From: Lucinisca nassula
Taxonomy: Eukaryota > Mollusca > Bivalvia > Lucinida > Lucinidae
Direction of reading: 5' to 3'
DNA: 64,000 nucleotides
NCBI GenBank assembly: GCA_963580285.1
Contig: OY757011.1
Span: 99,627,728-99,691,727 of the forward strand
The position numbers and the translations under genes are program-made. The stretch's first letter is position 1, and every line of letters starts with the position of its first letter. Positions 63,450 through 64,000 of this stretch are shown piece by piece. The notes below the pieces were generated by a model. It had not been told where the DNA came from and searched no databases. It saw nothing but the letters and a program-made list of their open reading frames with translations.

Positions 63450-64000
63450 AAAAACAAGAGGCTCAATGAGCCTAAACCGCTCACCTGAGGAACTTAAGTT
63501 TTAACAATTCACAGACTTGACTACTAAATCTGTTAATAGAATCCAGCCCATTGACCCTTACAGGATATAAGTCATGATTATTGCATTGCATTCCAAGTTT
63601 GAGACTTCTAGCTTCTATAGTTCCTGAGAAATCTTTGACGAAAATTTAACATTGGTCAAAATGGAGAGAAAGAAGAATGAAAGAACAGATGAACAAATAA
63701 GCTGAGAAAGCCCATTGTCTCTTACACAAAATAAGTCATCATTATTCTATTGAATACCAAATTTGATGCTTCTAGCTTTTATAGTTCCTGAGAAATCTTT
63801 GATTAAAAATTTAACATTGGTCTATTATCTCTATATGGAGAGAAAGAAGAATGAAGGAACAAATGAACCAGACTAGCTCCAAAACCTAATGCAGCCTTTC
63901 CCCTTGCCCAATGGTGCTACACATAAAATTTAAACAAGATTGGTTGACTGCCTTCTGAGATATGCTTCATTGAAAGTGTGGACGACGGATGGACGGACGA
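63450..64000 (+). mobile_element. Helentron-like element, runs off the window
   Basis: 5' end ACAAGAGGCTCAATGAGCCT (inverted repeat GGCTCAATGAGCC) then CCGCTCACCTGAGG. Two units of about 173 bp carry 'agttcctgagaaatctttga'. The last bases are the GGACGGA-type repeat that normally precedes the 3' hairpin, so the end should lie just past 64000. Confidence 0.8.

Overview
The window looks like nuclear genomic DNA of a mollusc, most likely a bivalve. It has AT-rich, intron-rich, gene-poor sequence, GT-AG splice sites, animal gene families (ANKRD54, an inter-alpha-trypsin-inhibitor heavy-chain-like protein) and a dense layer of tRNA-derived SINEs, palindromic MITEs and tandem-array Helitron-like elements of the kind common in bivalve genomes. 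The species cannot be fixed from the sequence alone.

Genes. (1) Plus strand, 2.9-12.2 kb: two exons (2948-4299 and 11475-12163) with consensus splice borders and matching phase 1 form an unrecognised protein of at least 676 residues with a basic N-terminal half and ankyrin-like helices near the C terminus. The 7.2-kb intron is almost entirely transposons. (2) Minus strand, 34.06-31.99 kb: an intronless VIT+VWA protein of the ITIH type, broken by one base in a homopolymer. (3) Minus strand, 36.13 kb: a possible first exon under a CpG-rich stretch, function unknown. (4) Minus strand, 62.35-56.71 kb: the last two exons of ANKRD54; earlier exons lie beyond the right edge. A broken Tc1-type transposase (20-21.3 kb), a cysteine-rich pseudogene (14.4-15.4 kb) and a LINE C-terminal fragment (60.5 kb) complete the coding material.

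Repeats. Helentron-like elements with internal tandem arrays lie at 1-1.7, 7.8-11.25, 24.6-26.6, 45.5-49.6 (with a second one nested inside), 50.8-51.3, 58.7-59.2, 59.6-61.55 and 63.45 kb to the end. SINE families named here S1 (tRNA-Thr-like), S2 (tRNA-Lys-like), S3 (other tRNA-like head), S4 (no tRNA head seen) and S5 occur more than 30 times, many with target-site duplications. Their shared 3' tail resembles the 3' end of a LINE present here in three copies. MITE families named A, B, C, D, E, F, G, H, I, J and K are hairpin-rich. A, B and C share one central palindrome despite different termini. D is a TTAA, piggyBac-like family with its own hairpin core, part of which recurs in J. Nested insertions give a partial relative chronology.

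The most notable single object is a complete hammerhead ribozyme (31806-31851) inside a small insertion in an A-type MITE, just downstream of the ITIH-like gene: all core bases are present and all three stems pair.
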